This document shows, piece by piece, positions 24,100-35,556 of a stretch of DNA of 64,000 nucleotides. The stretch is from Glomus cerebriforme (Eukaryota; Glomeromycota; Glomeromycetes; Glomerales; Glomeraceae), in NCBI GenBank assembly GCA_003550305.1, contig QKYT01000302.1:40203-104202 (forward strand). The letters are read 5' to 3'. Numbering within the stretch: position 1 is the stretch's first letter; the number at the start of each line of letters is the position of its first letter. Made by a program: the position numbers and the translations under genes. Under the pieces are notes generated by a model. That model did no database searches. It worked only from the letters and a program-made list of their open reading frames with translations, and was not told the DNA's origin.

Positions 24100-24987
24100 G
24101 CTCGTTTATTGACGTTAAAATCGTTAAAATCTAATAAAAAAATGTTTAAAAGAGCATCTTATATAAAGCTTTTGATATGTTTCACAATAATTGGGGCAAA
24201 GCACATCAGATTTTATGCAATCAGTATGTAGTCATAACGTTTTACTACATTATGGTTGCATCACAGTTTTACAGTTGCAGACAATAATAAACTCACATTA
24301 TAAAAAAGACTTTCGTGAAAATGTCGTGAGGAACTTTGTTTTTTAAAGTTTTTATGGATGATCTCAAACTTTCTCTAATTTAACTGGCTTTTCCTCCTGA
24401 CGTGATCGAATTCGCATTACTCCCATTACTTATATAAAATGTCGTTAATTTATTTACTTTTTTATTTTTTGAAATTAAATTATTATCGATAAACCGGTTA
24501 TGTTCTATATCTAGTAATCTTTAATCCACAATGCCACTTTAAGAATAAATAACTCGTAAAAAAATGTCTATTGATATCATTAATTTTCCAAGAACAAAAG
24601 AAAACTTGTTGCTATTCTTGAGGTTTTTATATGATCATATGAAAGCCTTTAACAAGTTGATTTCTTGTATTTACAAACAAATAGCTAGTTTGTGTTTCGA
24701 TCAATATTTTCTACGATGATCTATATGTTGTTATAAGTTGATGGATGAATACGTGCCCCTATACTGGCCTTAGACGTCATATAATAGAGAACCTATTTTC
24801 TGTTTAATATGGGGTTTTAAACATAAAGTTGTTTACAATCACGTGAGAGTTGAAGAATTTTACCTAGAATTACCATTAAAAAGCTGGCCAAATAGTATGC
24901 ATATGCATCGCATCGTGAATTCGCGATGTACAATGCATACATGTTTGTAATACCTTTATATGATTCCATATCTACTCGGTTTCTGCG
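24100..24987. promoter_or_regulatory. Divergent promoter region FBXO21-like / PDA1
   Basis: 888 bp between outward-facing starts. A CACGTG E-box lies at 24840-24845, about 140 bp upstream of the PDA1 start, and the segment ATGCATATGCATCGCATCG-like near 24895-24915 is rich in short palindromes. The frame at 24049-24231 has no coding character. Confidence 0.4.
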
Positions 24988-26497
24988 ATGATATTGAACA
25001 TGTTTTCTTCTATCACTTCACGTTTATCTTTAGCGAAACGACATATTTCGGTTTTTAATGGAAGATCGTTCTTACGTCAATTTGCTTCTGCTTCAGCAGA
25101 AGCTGTAAATATTACATTACCCGAAAGCTCTTTTAGAACTTATGAATGTGACCCACCTTCATTTGAAATGGAAGTTACAAAAGACGAATTGATCCGCATG
25201 TATAAGGAAATGACGGCTATGCGTAGAATGGAAAGTGCTGCTGACACGCTGTACAAATCAAAATTGATTAGAGGTTTCTGCCATTTAGGTACCGGTCAAG
25301 TAAGTTGAGAAACGTGAAGCGCTTATGAAAGTTAAAATGGAACAGAGTATTGATTGTAGTTACTATTTTGTTTTTTTTCCTTAAGGAAGCAGTTCCAGTA
25401 GGTATGAAAGCTGCAATTACGAGAGATGATGCAATCATCACAGCATATCGTTGTCACGGATTCACTTGGATTCGCGGAGGAACTATTCATTCAATTCTAG
25501 CTGAGCTTATGGGTATTTATTTTTTTGTGATTTACGGGATATCCGATTAGAATATTAAGAAATTTTAATTTTTGTATATAATAAGGTCGTAAGACCGGCA
25601 TTTCACAAGGAAAAGGTGGTTCTATGCATATGTTTTCAAAGAATTTTTATGGGGGTAACGGTATTGTCGGTGCTCAGGTATTTAAGCCTTTTTTTTTCTA
25701 AAAATTCTCTGCAAATAATTTATAATATAAAGCCTACTTATTCTTTTAGGTTCCTGTTGGAACGGGAATAGCATTCACACAAAAATATTTGGAAACAAAG
25801 AATGCCACATTTATATTGTATGGGGATGGAGCTGCCAACCAAGGACAAGTATTTGAAGCCTTCAATATGGCTAAATTATGGGATTTACCGGCAATATTTG
25901 TTTGCGAGAATAATTTCTTTGGAATGGGAACAGCGGCAAGTAGAAGTTCAGCTAATCCACAATATTATACTAGAGGTCAATATATTCCAGGTCTTCAAAT
26001 CAATGGAATGGATGTATTAGCGGTTAAACAAGCATGTTCATGGGCAAAAAATTGGACAAATAATGATCAGGGTCCGCTTGTATTGGAAATGGTGACATAC
26101 CGTTATGGAGGTCATTCAATGTCTGACCCAGGTACAAGTTATCGTACACGTGAAGAAATTCAACACATGAGAAGTACGAATGACCCTATTACAGGTTTAA
26201 GAAAAAGGATTTTGGATCTCGGTATTGCTACTGAAGCTGATATTAAGGTAATATAAATAAAAGGGGATAAGAACATGCTGAATTCTATATTCTATATAAG
26301 ATAACTAAATTATATTTTGATTCATTTAGCAATTTGATAAAGAAACAAAAGCAGAAATCGACGAGGCAGTAGCTAAAGCTCAGAGTGATCCACATCCTGA
26401 TCCTGAAGAATTATTTACAGATGTTTACGTTAAAGGAACTGAACCTCCAATTATTCGCGGTCGTGAACGCGAAGAATTTGCTGTTATGCAGCAATAG
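24988..26497 (+). CDS. PDA1: Pyruvate dehydrogenase E1 component subunit alpha
   Basis: Five exons (24988-25299, 25386-25512, 25586-25677, 25750-26247, 26330-26497; 1197 nt) encode 398 aa. E1 alpha-beta decarboxylates pyruvate with thiamine diphosphate in the mitochondrial matrix as the first step of the pyruvate dehydrogenase complex. The N-terminus ([20 protein letters not shown]) is a clear mitochondrial presequence; a second ATG at 25000 is an equally plausible start. Diagnostic blocks are [33 protein letters not shown], the ThDP/Mg site [18 protein letters not shown] with FVCENN, and the regulatory loop [16 protein letters not shown], whose Ser in SMSDPG is the conserved kinase target. 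Nothing is missing relative to the family. Confidence 0.97.
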
Positions 26498-26619
26498 AGT
26501 TATATTATTTCTATTCATTATATAATGTATTTTTTATAAAAATTTAAATACAAAATTGTCCAAGATTTTTTTTTTATTTATTGTTCAAAAAAATTAATTT
26601 ATGCAGGTCAAGCCCAATT

Positions 26620-27613
26620 TCATTTGCTTCCACCTTCCCCATTTTTATTAGGGGTATTGACAAATTGTATGTTGTAAGAACCCTTTTCATCTTGTATCAT
26701 TTGAAAATTATCTGTTGATAAACCAAAATTTCCTAAAATAGTGTTACCAAATCCTTTGAGTTTATCCATTATTTCAGCTTTTTCTTTTTCTTCTAATTCT
26801 TTTATTTTCGGAGGTAATCTTTTAATCGCATTAGATATTAAACTACGATTATCTAATACTACTCGATCAGATTTATGAGTTGGATCTGATGAAAGTTTCT
26901 TGTAATCTTGCGAGAATAAAAAAAAAATAATCATTTGAAAAATGTGATTTTGAAATGCAAAATAATTAAAATTAAAAAAAAAATAGTACCTTCAAGTGCA
27001 GAATTTGTTGAAAGTAATGTGTTTATTTTTTCATTTGCTTGTGCTCGACGAAATAATACCTTTGTATATGTTGGATCATCCTCAAGTGCTATTTAATATA
27101 GAGATAAATAAATATCGGAATAAAGATTTATTATTGTTAACGTCCCATACCTTTTGTACATGCATCAACTGCCTCTTTGTGCTTATTCTATAAAAAAATA
27201 AAATCATTGAGAATGAATAAATTAAGTCGGACATACACTTATTCAATATATTACCAATTTAACTTCACAAGCCCCGATATTTCCCCAATAGACAGCTCTC
27301 TCTTTCTTTTCCTCAACAGGACAAGTATCTAAAGCTCTTTTATATTGTTCAATTGCTTTTTCAAATTCTTGTTTACTAAATAGTTCATTTCCGGTTGATT
27401 TAAGTTTTTCGGCTGTTTCTAGTAATTCTGCGATCTCTCTTGGTGTGAATTTTGGTGTTACTTCTACTTTAGTTTCTTCATTATCTTCTTGATTTATTGC
27501 AGATTCTGTAGTGAAAAGTAAAATAATTTTAGTAAAGTAATATGCTAAGAAAGATGGAGAAGTCTGATTTGGATAATTTAATCACCTTGATGGATTTCTT
27601 CAATTTTAGACAT
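26620..27613 (-). CDS. TTC1: Tetratricopeptide repeat protein 1 homologue (TTC1)
   Basis: Five exons (27613-27586, 27505-27255, 27187-27151, 27088-26990, 26906-26620; 702 nt) encode 233 aa. Three TPR motifs span roughly residues 45-150 (AEKLKSTGNELFSKQEFEKA, EERAVYWGNIGAC-like helix, EAVDACTKALEDDPTYTKVL). The C-terminal block DKLKGFGNTILGNFGLSTDN followed by FQMIQDEKGSYNIQF is the specific TTC1 signature. TTC1 binds Hsp90 and Ras/G-alpha proteins in animals; the role here is inferred only as a TPR co-chaperone or adaptor. Animal TTC1 has an extended acidic N-terminus, which is short here. Divergent from NDUFA1 with 162 bp between starts, and convergent with PDA1 with about 120 bp between stops. 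Confidence 0.88.
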
Positions 27614-27775
27614 TCTGAAGTAAAATCCTAAAAAACTGTCGTCGACCACATTTATATGAAATAACTTGTAGTACAAAAGATTACGCAATGTTCTACAAGA
27701 GGTGTACTACTTTGGTTTATATAAAAATCGAAAATTTTTTTTGAACAAAAAAGTAAAATTTTGAATTATTACAAT
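27614..27775. promoter_or_regulatory. Short bidirectional promoter TTC1 / NDUFA1
   Basis: Only 162 bp separate the two ATGs, so both 5' UTRs and promoters must share this stretch. No specific site was recognised. Confidence 0.5.
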
Positions 27776-28290
27776 ATGCCTGTTCCATTTGAAGCTCTTA
27801 TTCCACTTGGTATGGTATCGTAAAGTATTATAATAGTATGAAGTAACTTTATTTTGACTTTGAAAAAATATACTCTTTTTCTTCGTGACTTCGTTAGGCC
27901 TTGTTACGGCTATGTTTGGCATAACTGGTTCATTGCTGAATTTATCTAGAAGGTATAATAATGAAGGAAAGGTATATTACTAAAATTCAATTCTTTTCGA
28001 GAAAAGTTTGAACAAAATTCAACAATAAAATTAATTTTTTCATATAAAGCCTCCAAGGTACAGTATGGATAAATGGGATAAACAGATGTTAGAACGAGAT
28101 AAAAGATTAACAGGAAGTTCAAGTCGTCAATCAGTTTGTATTCTTTCATTTTTTGAAAAAAAAATTAAGGCCATAATAAATATCTTATTCTTTTTTTTTT
28201 TTTTTAAAAAAAAACAATAAGGCTGAGCCGGCAGCACCACCAGGATTTAATACAAGTAGTATTTATTATTTGACAAACAAGAAACTCTGA
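27776..28290 (+). CDS. NDUFA1: NADH:ubiquinone oxidoreductase subunit NDUFA1 (MWFE)
   Basis: Four tiny exons (27776-27809, 27898-27971, 28050-28133, 28222-28290; 261 nt) encode 86 aa. This is the small single-helix accessory subunit of respiratory complex I in the mitochondrial inner membrane. The N-terminus MPVPFEALIPLGLVTAMFG followed by ITGSLLNLSRRYNNEGK forms the membrane helix and its basic boundary. PPRYSMDKWDKQMLERDKRL and TGSSSRQSAEPAAPPGF are the conserved matrix/intermembrane portion of fungal MWFE proteins (W-D-x-Q-M-x-E-R-D-x-R-L-T-G). Donor of intron 3 is GTTTGT. The gene is easy to miss because no exon exceeds 84 nt. Confidence 0.9.
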
Positions 28291-30490
28291 GATTTGTTCC
28301 CCGTTTAGTAATTCTAAAAGATGTGTTTTAAATACATATTATATATGAAAAAAACATAAATCACAATATCAAAGGAAAAATATTTCTTTCGTTTATCAGT
28401 TACAAATAATTTTTCTTTATCTCGCTTGCATTGATCTATTTTGATTGAAGAATTCATGTATCTTCAAAAGAAAAAAGCTTGAACGAATCAAAGAGAGATG
28501 TGCAAGAAATGATTGATGATAATTTTTTTTCGAGAAAGATGTATAATTTTTTGAAGACTAATAAACCGGAGAAAAAATTTATCTTTTTTATTATTTAGAA
28601 AGTGTTTCGTGAATCGTGATAGTACCACTTGCACCCTCAAATATTCCTACAAGTTTAAGTCAAAGGTTTATTCTCGTGACAATTTGGCGGATTCAACCAA
28701 ATTTTTCGTTCCACATGATTTTGGCCGGCATTACGACGTTAAGAAATTAACCACCTGATAAATGAAAATTTTAATTTCGGCTGGAATTAAAATGACTAAT
28801 TAATTCAGGCAAAAATTAAGTAGTTCTAATTCTGGCCGGAATTAACATGATTTTCAGGTAAAATTATAAAACCCGTGACTAAGTTCGGTATATCGAAAAT
28901 TTAAGTGGTTAAGTCAGCATATCAGATATGTAATATTGAATTTAATATGATATTCGGTATATCAAGAGTTCGCTATATCGTGGGTTCGTTATATCGAGAT
29001 TATACTGTATGAATTTGTGACAATAGAATTTCACACAACCACATCTAAAAAAAAATTCCAGAACACATGGAAAACAGAAAGTCACACGAGGAAAAGCTTT
29101 AAATTTCATTTAATCCGCAGTCAATATTGTAATAAATCATGTATCACAGGCTTTGTCCCGCATTTTATTTTTCGAAAATTAGAATTTCCATACAAAAATT
29201 GAAGAATAAATGTGTCGAAGATACGTGTATATATATGCATACATACATACGGCTTTTCTTTTCATTCTTTTTTTTTTTAACGAGAAAGAAAATATTATAT
29301 TATTATTATTATTTTTTTTATAAATGCATATACTGTATATATATTTTTATATGAAAAATAAAGATGGAAAAAAGGTAAGAGGGGGGGACTTCCTCGCATA
29401 CACTCTACGGATTCTTAAAAGCCCCTTTATTGATTTTTATATATGGATAAGCGTCAGACCAATTTGCAATAATCCGCGTCGATTTCGATCCTCTGATAAA
29501 CTACATCATCATTTAACTTTTAACAAACATGAAGCACTTTCTACCTCATTGTTTATGTTATTATACAGTATAACAGTATATTAAAATTAAAATGCTAAGT
29601 CAGCTAAGATATGTTTTATATTTTTCTTCTTTGTTAAGTAAACAAGATAATACTTCTGTTGATGAAAAACGAAATAGATTAAAGATCGAGTTTTTATGAA
29701 ATTCATGTTATCATACGTGGATAACTGAAGATAGAGATTAAGGCTCCAGATTTCTATGGTGCTATAATATTAACGTAATTTTCCCAAAGATGTGATACCG
29801 CCGCGATACGCATTTTTTCAGGGCAGAATTATAGTAATGTCAGTCGGTATAATAAGTAATAAAATTCCGACCGGCATTATCAATAATCATCTAAAAAAGG
29901 AAAGATCCACGTGATTGTTTTTACGCAAACTTCTATATATATTTCTAGAACCTAGTAAAACAAAATCAAACAAAGAATACGAATAATCAATTACATCGAA
30001 AAATAAGGACAATGCACTAACGTTTTGACCAGATTCGAAAAGAATCTTCAAATTTCTGATTTTATAGTCAAAGCAGAGGAGCTATCATTTTTGATATCAT
30101 AACTATCACGTGTCTACTTTTTGCGGCTTCACATCCTAATAATAAAGATTGGAACAGCATGAATAAGAAAAATAAAAGTAAACGTGGGAGGATGTTTGTT
30201 TTCATTTATGCAACTGAATTTTGCAACATATTTGATGTTATGACTATTGATCTATTTAATCGAAATAAATCTGAGATTTTGGAATAAGTTTATTCTAAAA
30301 AGAGCAATACTGATAGGAAGGAATTCCTACCCTATAATTTATTGTAATCTGAAAATAATAAAATTTTACTGAGCTTGATTGTAATTAGGTAAAGTTGTTC
30401 AACCTAATCCATAAATCCCGTAAGGCCGTAAGTATATAAGATAAAACAATTCATATTATCGAAGTTTGTATTTACTCAAGAACTTAAAAC
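28291..30490. other. Repeat-derived gene desert
   Basis: 2.2 kb without a supported gene. It contains short diverged repeats around GGCCGGAATTAA (28725-28870), a terminal-repeat-like block (28880-29010), and AT microsatellite-like DNA (29225-29350). Open frames at 29017-29584 are AT-driven. Confidence 0.5.
28880..29010. repeat. Terminal-repeat-like block with TATATCG(A)/GTTCG modules
   Basis: Four related modules occur in about 110 bp: GTTCGGTATATCGAAA (28885), ATTCGGTATATCAAGAG (28953), GTTCGCTATATCGTG (28969) and GTTCGTTATATCGAG (28985), ending TATACTGTA. Modules of this kind, ending at a TA next to CTGTA, resemble the terminal repeats of pogo/Tigger-type Tc1-mariner elements. No transposase is next to it, so it may be a solo end or a MITE. 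Confidence 0.45.
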
Positions 30491-30951
30491 ATGGAAAAGC
30501 CCGCTTACACACATAATATCTCTCAAATATCTTTAAAGGAACAAGACCTGGAATTGGATCAAATAGACATCCATTTTAAGGATTCAAGATTCATTGATAA
30601 TTGAGGTCAAATTACTGATCATTTTGAATATAAACAAATGGAAACATATGAAAGAGAAATATTCATTCCAACATTGGCAGAAGTCGATAATGTGAGTTCT
30701 AAGAGAGCCTTTAACAAAATACAACAATTGGAGTACAAATCTGACATTAATAAAAGGTTTTTCCGTAGAAAACATGTATGGCAAGATTTAAATGCCGAAA
30801 GTACTTTGCTAGCCTTTACTCTCAAGATTTGGAAAATTTATTGTTCCTCTCTATTGTGACTGACATTTTATTTGCTCTCACAGAAAGAACGCAAATAAAC
30901 TGTCCGTTATACGAAGAATTTTATGCAGATCACATTCATGAATCGCCAAAG
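30491..30951 (+). pseudogene. Decayed hypothetical-protein gene, broken by a stop and a frameshift
   Basis: An ATG at 30491 opens MEKPAYTHNISQISLKEQDL and continues through an in-frame TGA at 30602 into QMETYEREIFIPTLAEVDNV, SSKRAFNKIQQLEYKSDINK and RFFRRKHVWQDLNAESTLLA. The reading then moves to another frame (about 30826-30857) as LFLSIVTDILFALTERTQIN and PLYEEFYADHIHESPK, ending at a good donor GTATGT at 30952. The protein-like composition in both frames argues for a once-functional gene. Family not recognised; it may be a lineage-specific repeated protein. Confidence 0.45.
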
Positions 30952-33900
30952 GTATGTTTTGTTTATATAATATTATATATATTACATACAGGTGAAATTT
31001 ACTACGATAATCTACCATAATAATTGAAAATATTTGTGGAAATTTTAAAGATCAATGGCCACCGGCTCTCATCATTTCAAAAAGTAATTTATCATTAATT
31101 TATTTATGGAATAGTTGTATTTTTTTATGCAAAAGAAAGCTTTATTTTCCAAAGTACTCTTGTCGATTCTTTCTTTTTTTTCTATTGACCCAATCCAGAC
31201 GTGTATTATGATATAGTATTTAGATTTAATTGATTAGTTCCTATTAATAATAAATATTAGTCGTATCTGAAAATGTTCATGTGTATTAATGATCATTATC
31301 GGTATGAAGTTATTTGCGGAGAATGGACGCGCAAATATGCTAATGAATATAGTCAATTATATGACATATCCTATTGCAAAATTTTATTTGATATAGCGTA
31401 ATGAGAATCTGGATTCAAAATTCAAATGATGTCTTCGTTTTTCATAAGTAATATAGAATAAATATGATACTTCCGTAATAAAAGTTGTTTTTTTTTTGCC
31501 AATTTATTAATATATAGCATCTGTAAATAATTATATTAAGAACGTGAATATTATATCGAATGCCATATTGCGACATAATGGAAATTGATGCATCAGTAAA
31601 TATATTTTATTAATATATCATAGTATGGCCTGATCATAACAGAAAGTTTATCAATAGTAGTAGTATTTAAATAAATAAATTTTCATTCTTCATTCTTAAA
31701 AATGCTACCTCAAAGAAAGGTAATAACTTGTTCAAGTTTTTGCATCAAAAAAATTTATTTATAATTTACTTTATTATTTCATGGAACAAGAAAACATTTT
31801 ATCTATACTGCTATACTGCAACTATTCAAATGGTTATATATAATCATACGATAATATAAATTACTTACTGTGCTTTTATTAAAGCATGTTTTAAACATGA
31901 CAAAATTTAAAGTATAGTGAGGATATTTGAAAAGGATTATGTTGAAAAAGATAACATCATTGAAAGATTAATATCTTTTTAAACTGTGATGCAAAAAAAA
32001 AAATATTGTTTAATTTTAATTAATAATAAGAGGGCCATTCCATTCTTATTGGTAGTTTTGCCAATTTGTTAGTTTCGTAACCTGCTTCCTTAAAATAATC
32101 TTTAACATCATTGAATAGAGATAACTTATTATTTCTGAGTTTTTCTTCGATATTTTCGATCTTAATTACAGTTCTCAGGCTTTATTGTTGGTAGGAATTT
32201 CCTAAGTCTGCAAAAGTGTAATGTCTGGGGAAGGCAATTGATATCACATGATCATGATTAGATCATCAGTAAAAGTGAGAAGGCAAAAACGAGTCTGAAA
32301 AAATATTTTCTCGCCTCTTATTTTTCTCCGATATTTCGATATCAGTTCTCGACTCTGAAACTCTTAAAAGTCTCCGGTAAACTTCTGAACTTCAAACTTT
32401 TATAATTATAGTTAATAGGAAGAAACTTAAGTCTCTCTTCATAGATTACTGGAAACGTGATCCATCCCTGTAGGGAAGTGTGAGCGATTGGGATTTTTAT
32501 TATATTAATAGAATACCTGGAGTTTTCGAAATGCAATCGCATCAAATCTTGGAGCTGAACTGAGCGTTATTCTTAAAGTATTCTACTAAAAGCTGAGAAT
32601 ATTACAAACAGAAGAATTGAAACATCTTTAAAGATAGTGTTTTTTTTTTGTTCTAGCTAGAAAGATTCTCAGTAATGTCACTATGTCAGGAACAACAATG
32701 ATACATGTTCCCTGCAATTTATTGAGTGAACTTGTCGCAGAAGACAAAACGTTCTCTTGCCTGAAGTGGGAGTGTGTAACACCTGGGATCTTCAGTTTAA
32801 CTGTACTGGCATTACATTACACTTGAATGACTTGATAGTTCTGTTGATAAAGGAGTCCTGCAATGCAATTGAGTGACCTTGTCGCATATGGCAAAATGGT
32901 GCTTTTTTTGCCTGAATTATAATCTGTCAACTATTCATTAACTATGATAAGATAACTTGTAGTATTTATTATATTTCTTTCTTTCAAAAAAAAAAATCAG
33001 GTAAACATTGAGTTATGGCAATAACATTTCACAAAACTCAAAGATCTGACTATTAAAAATCGAGTTAATAAGGTATGTAATACCTATGATTTTATTTATA
33101 TACTAAGACCTGGATGTAACCTTTCTTCCAATTGGATGCAATTAGTGCGAGATCTTAACTACTACATGTGGCAATTGGAACAGTATGGTGGCTAAATTTC
33201 CATGTATATTAAACTTTCAAATTATTTTTAAACAACAACCATTATTAATTTACACTTTTATAATTGTACTAAATAATAGTGAAGCGGAAGTCTGATAAGC
33301 CCCATTCTCCAAGCGATGATAATTATGAAATATTGACGAAAAAGCAAAAGTGAAAGATGAAAATCAAAAAAAAAATCAATTTATTATGGCAAGAATTTAT
33401 CAGATAGTATATTGATCAACATGTTCCTATGAGGCCTATTTCAAAAAATATTTTTTCATCAGGCATAACAAAAAGGTATTGGGAAGTTAATTAACTTTTA
33501 CGAAAACAAGACATCTTGTTCTTAAATGAAAAGCATTTTGAAATTTTACGCAAACAAAAAATTATCAGTTGTGAATAAATAAGACTTCGAGTGTAGGTTA
33601 GAAATAGGACCGGTAATAAAACTTGTGGATTTTGCTAGGGAGCTTAATAATCAGAGTAAGTAACCATAATATTATAATATAGTTTTGGGAATATATTCTG
33701 GTAATGTAGGTGAAAATTTGTGTAAGACATCTACAGTAAGATATTACCAAATTTGATCTAAATAAGTTTCAAAAAGAACTCATCAAAGATCTTAGTGCAA
33801 GTCTTCGTGGCGAATTCAGAGGGATATGGAAAATTAAGTGTTATATGAAAAAAAAGATAATGCAGGAAAATATCTTGAGCAAAAGGAGGATAGAGAAGAA

Positions 33901-34841
33901 GTGATTTTGTAAATAATAATATATAATGTTGTTCATAATACCTTAATATTAGCTGAACCAAGTATATATTGCCTATTTGCTTATATAGCTAGTGTTTCAA
34001 CCATCGTATTGCAAGCCACTGAAATAAATAAAGTATTTGTATTTGCTCATATTATGTTTGACAAACATTCATATAATCAGAAATTGTCTCAAATCACTTT
34101 ATTCGTATTTATTATACAAAATACAGTATTATTTATTAGACACAAATAATTACAAAGTGTAAGTGGAATCTGCATCAAATTTTCTCAAGTGTGACCATCT
34201 GGTCATAGCTACCAATTTTTTTCTAGGGTTGGTATTGTTCTGCGTTGAATTTTATTGCTTTCTTGTGATATGCATGTCATCAGAAAAATAGAGCTTGGAT
34301 TATTTACAGATAAATGATTTTAATTAACTGAAAAGATGCTAAATTTTTCTTCATAATCAGTTATGCTAAGTCAGTAAGTTTCGAATTTTTATTTATCAAT
34401 GAAAAATTATAAAATCTTAATAAAGTATTTGTATTCCCCACATTACACTAGTAATGAATAGCCAATTTATTATACAGTATCTGTAACATGCAATGAAATT
34501 TTTTCTTTGCAAATGTTACAATTGATCACGTATACGTGATTTTTTTAATGTGTATGTGATGTATTTCTCTGATAAAAAGTATATTAAACTGAGGATATTG
34601 CACATTTTCAAATACTTGAATATTACACAGATAAAGTAAATTCATTTCTAAATGGCAGACATCAAAGAGATCATTGAATTCCTTTTTTTTCATGAGAATT
34701 ATTCAAGTCTCCTTAAACGACTGCTTCTACTATTAATAAATAAGGCGAACGTTTAACAACCAGAAGCGGGATCATTTTCTTTAAGTAATGCCAGCTGTGA
34801 AATCCTAGTATAGAGGCATTTTAAGAACGAAATTGTAAGGT
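30952..34841. other. Gene desert with decayed repeats
   Basis: 3.9 kb with no supported gene. Short frames at 32342-32545 and 33758-33961 are not coding-like. A diverged direct repeat sits at 32709-32780 and 32857-32940. Broken coding-like words appear around 33300-33900 but no frame can be followed. Confidence 0.45.
32709..32940. repeat. Diverged direct repeat, two copies about 148 bp apart
   Basis: Copy 1 (32709-32780) and copy 2 (32857-32940) share, in the same order, TGCAAT, TTGAGTGA, CTTGTCGCA, GCAAAA/GACAAAA, TTGCCTGAA and GTGTAAC/TGTCAAC words. They are clearly related but no longer close. Confidence 0.5.
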
Positions 34842-35015
34842 ATGATCAAAGAAGCAACGCAGTCTAATAGTCAAACAGAAACTACTGATTTCTCAAACAA
34901 AGTGGATAAAGCAACACAAATAGAAGATATTGATTTCTCGACTAAGATAGAGCAGGCTAATACATTATTAGTTAATGAAATTAATATTTTGGCAAGCTTT
35001 CACAAATCAATTTAA
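34842..35015 (+). pseudogene. Short repeat-associated ORF fragment
   Basis: A 57-codon frame reads MIKEATQSNSQTETTDFSNK, VDKATQIEDIDFSTKIEQAN and stops at 35013-35015. It has an internal duplication (TDFSNKVDKATQ / IDFSTKIEQANT). Downstream sequence to 35550 reads coding-like words in changing frames with many stops. Probably the 5' remnant of the decayed coiled-coil gene that follows. Confidence 0.3.
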
Positions 35016-35556
35016 AAGATAACATTATTCAGGAGTTAGCAAGAAAAATTTGCATAACTTCCTGGGGATTTTTTATTTTTCAGGAATCTTGGTTCACGCA
35101 AATTTTTGGCCAGTTTGTTAAAGCAAACTGAGTAGAAACTTGAGGAATACCTGAACTTCTTGGATATTGCAAACTTTCCAGCATTTTTGGATTTTCCAAA
35201 TTCTTTCCTACTTTCTCATATACATTCAAAGCTTGAGTGTAATTACAGTATCTTCAGATAATCTTATTCACGGCTATGAATGAAATGAATGGGCGGATGA
35301 CCAGTCAACTGTGTTTTAATAGCGCTACTATAATGACTTTCTTGAACAGTTGTCTCCATCAATAAAGAGGGATATATGGAAGCGTTTTACAACACGCAAA
35401 TATAATCTATTATTAGGAAAACAAGCTGATGAAATCCATCTAGGCATTGAGGAAATACTTACGAAGGAGGTTAATAGGTACTATAAGAAAAAAGATTGCT
35501 AGCGTCTCAAAGTAGATGCTAATACTACTCCAGATAGCTCCAGCACTTTGTCTTGA

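Noticed and set aside
29017..29584. Three overlapping open frames
   Set aside because: They overlap each other in different frames and run through microsatellite-like sequence.
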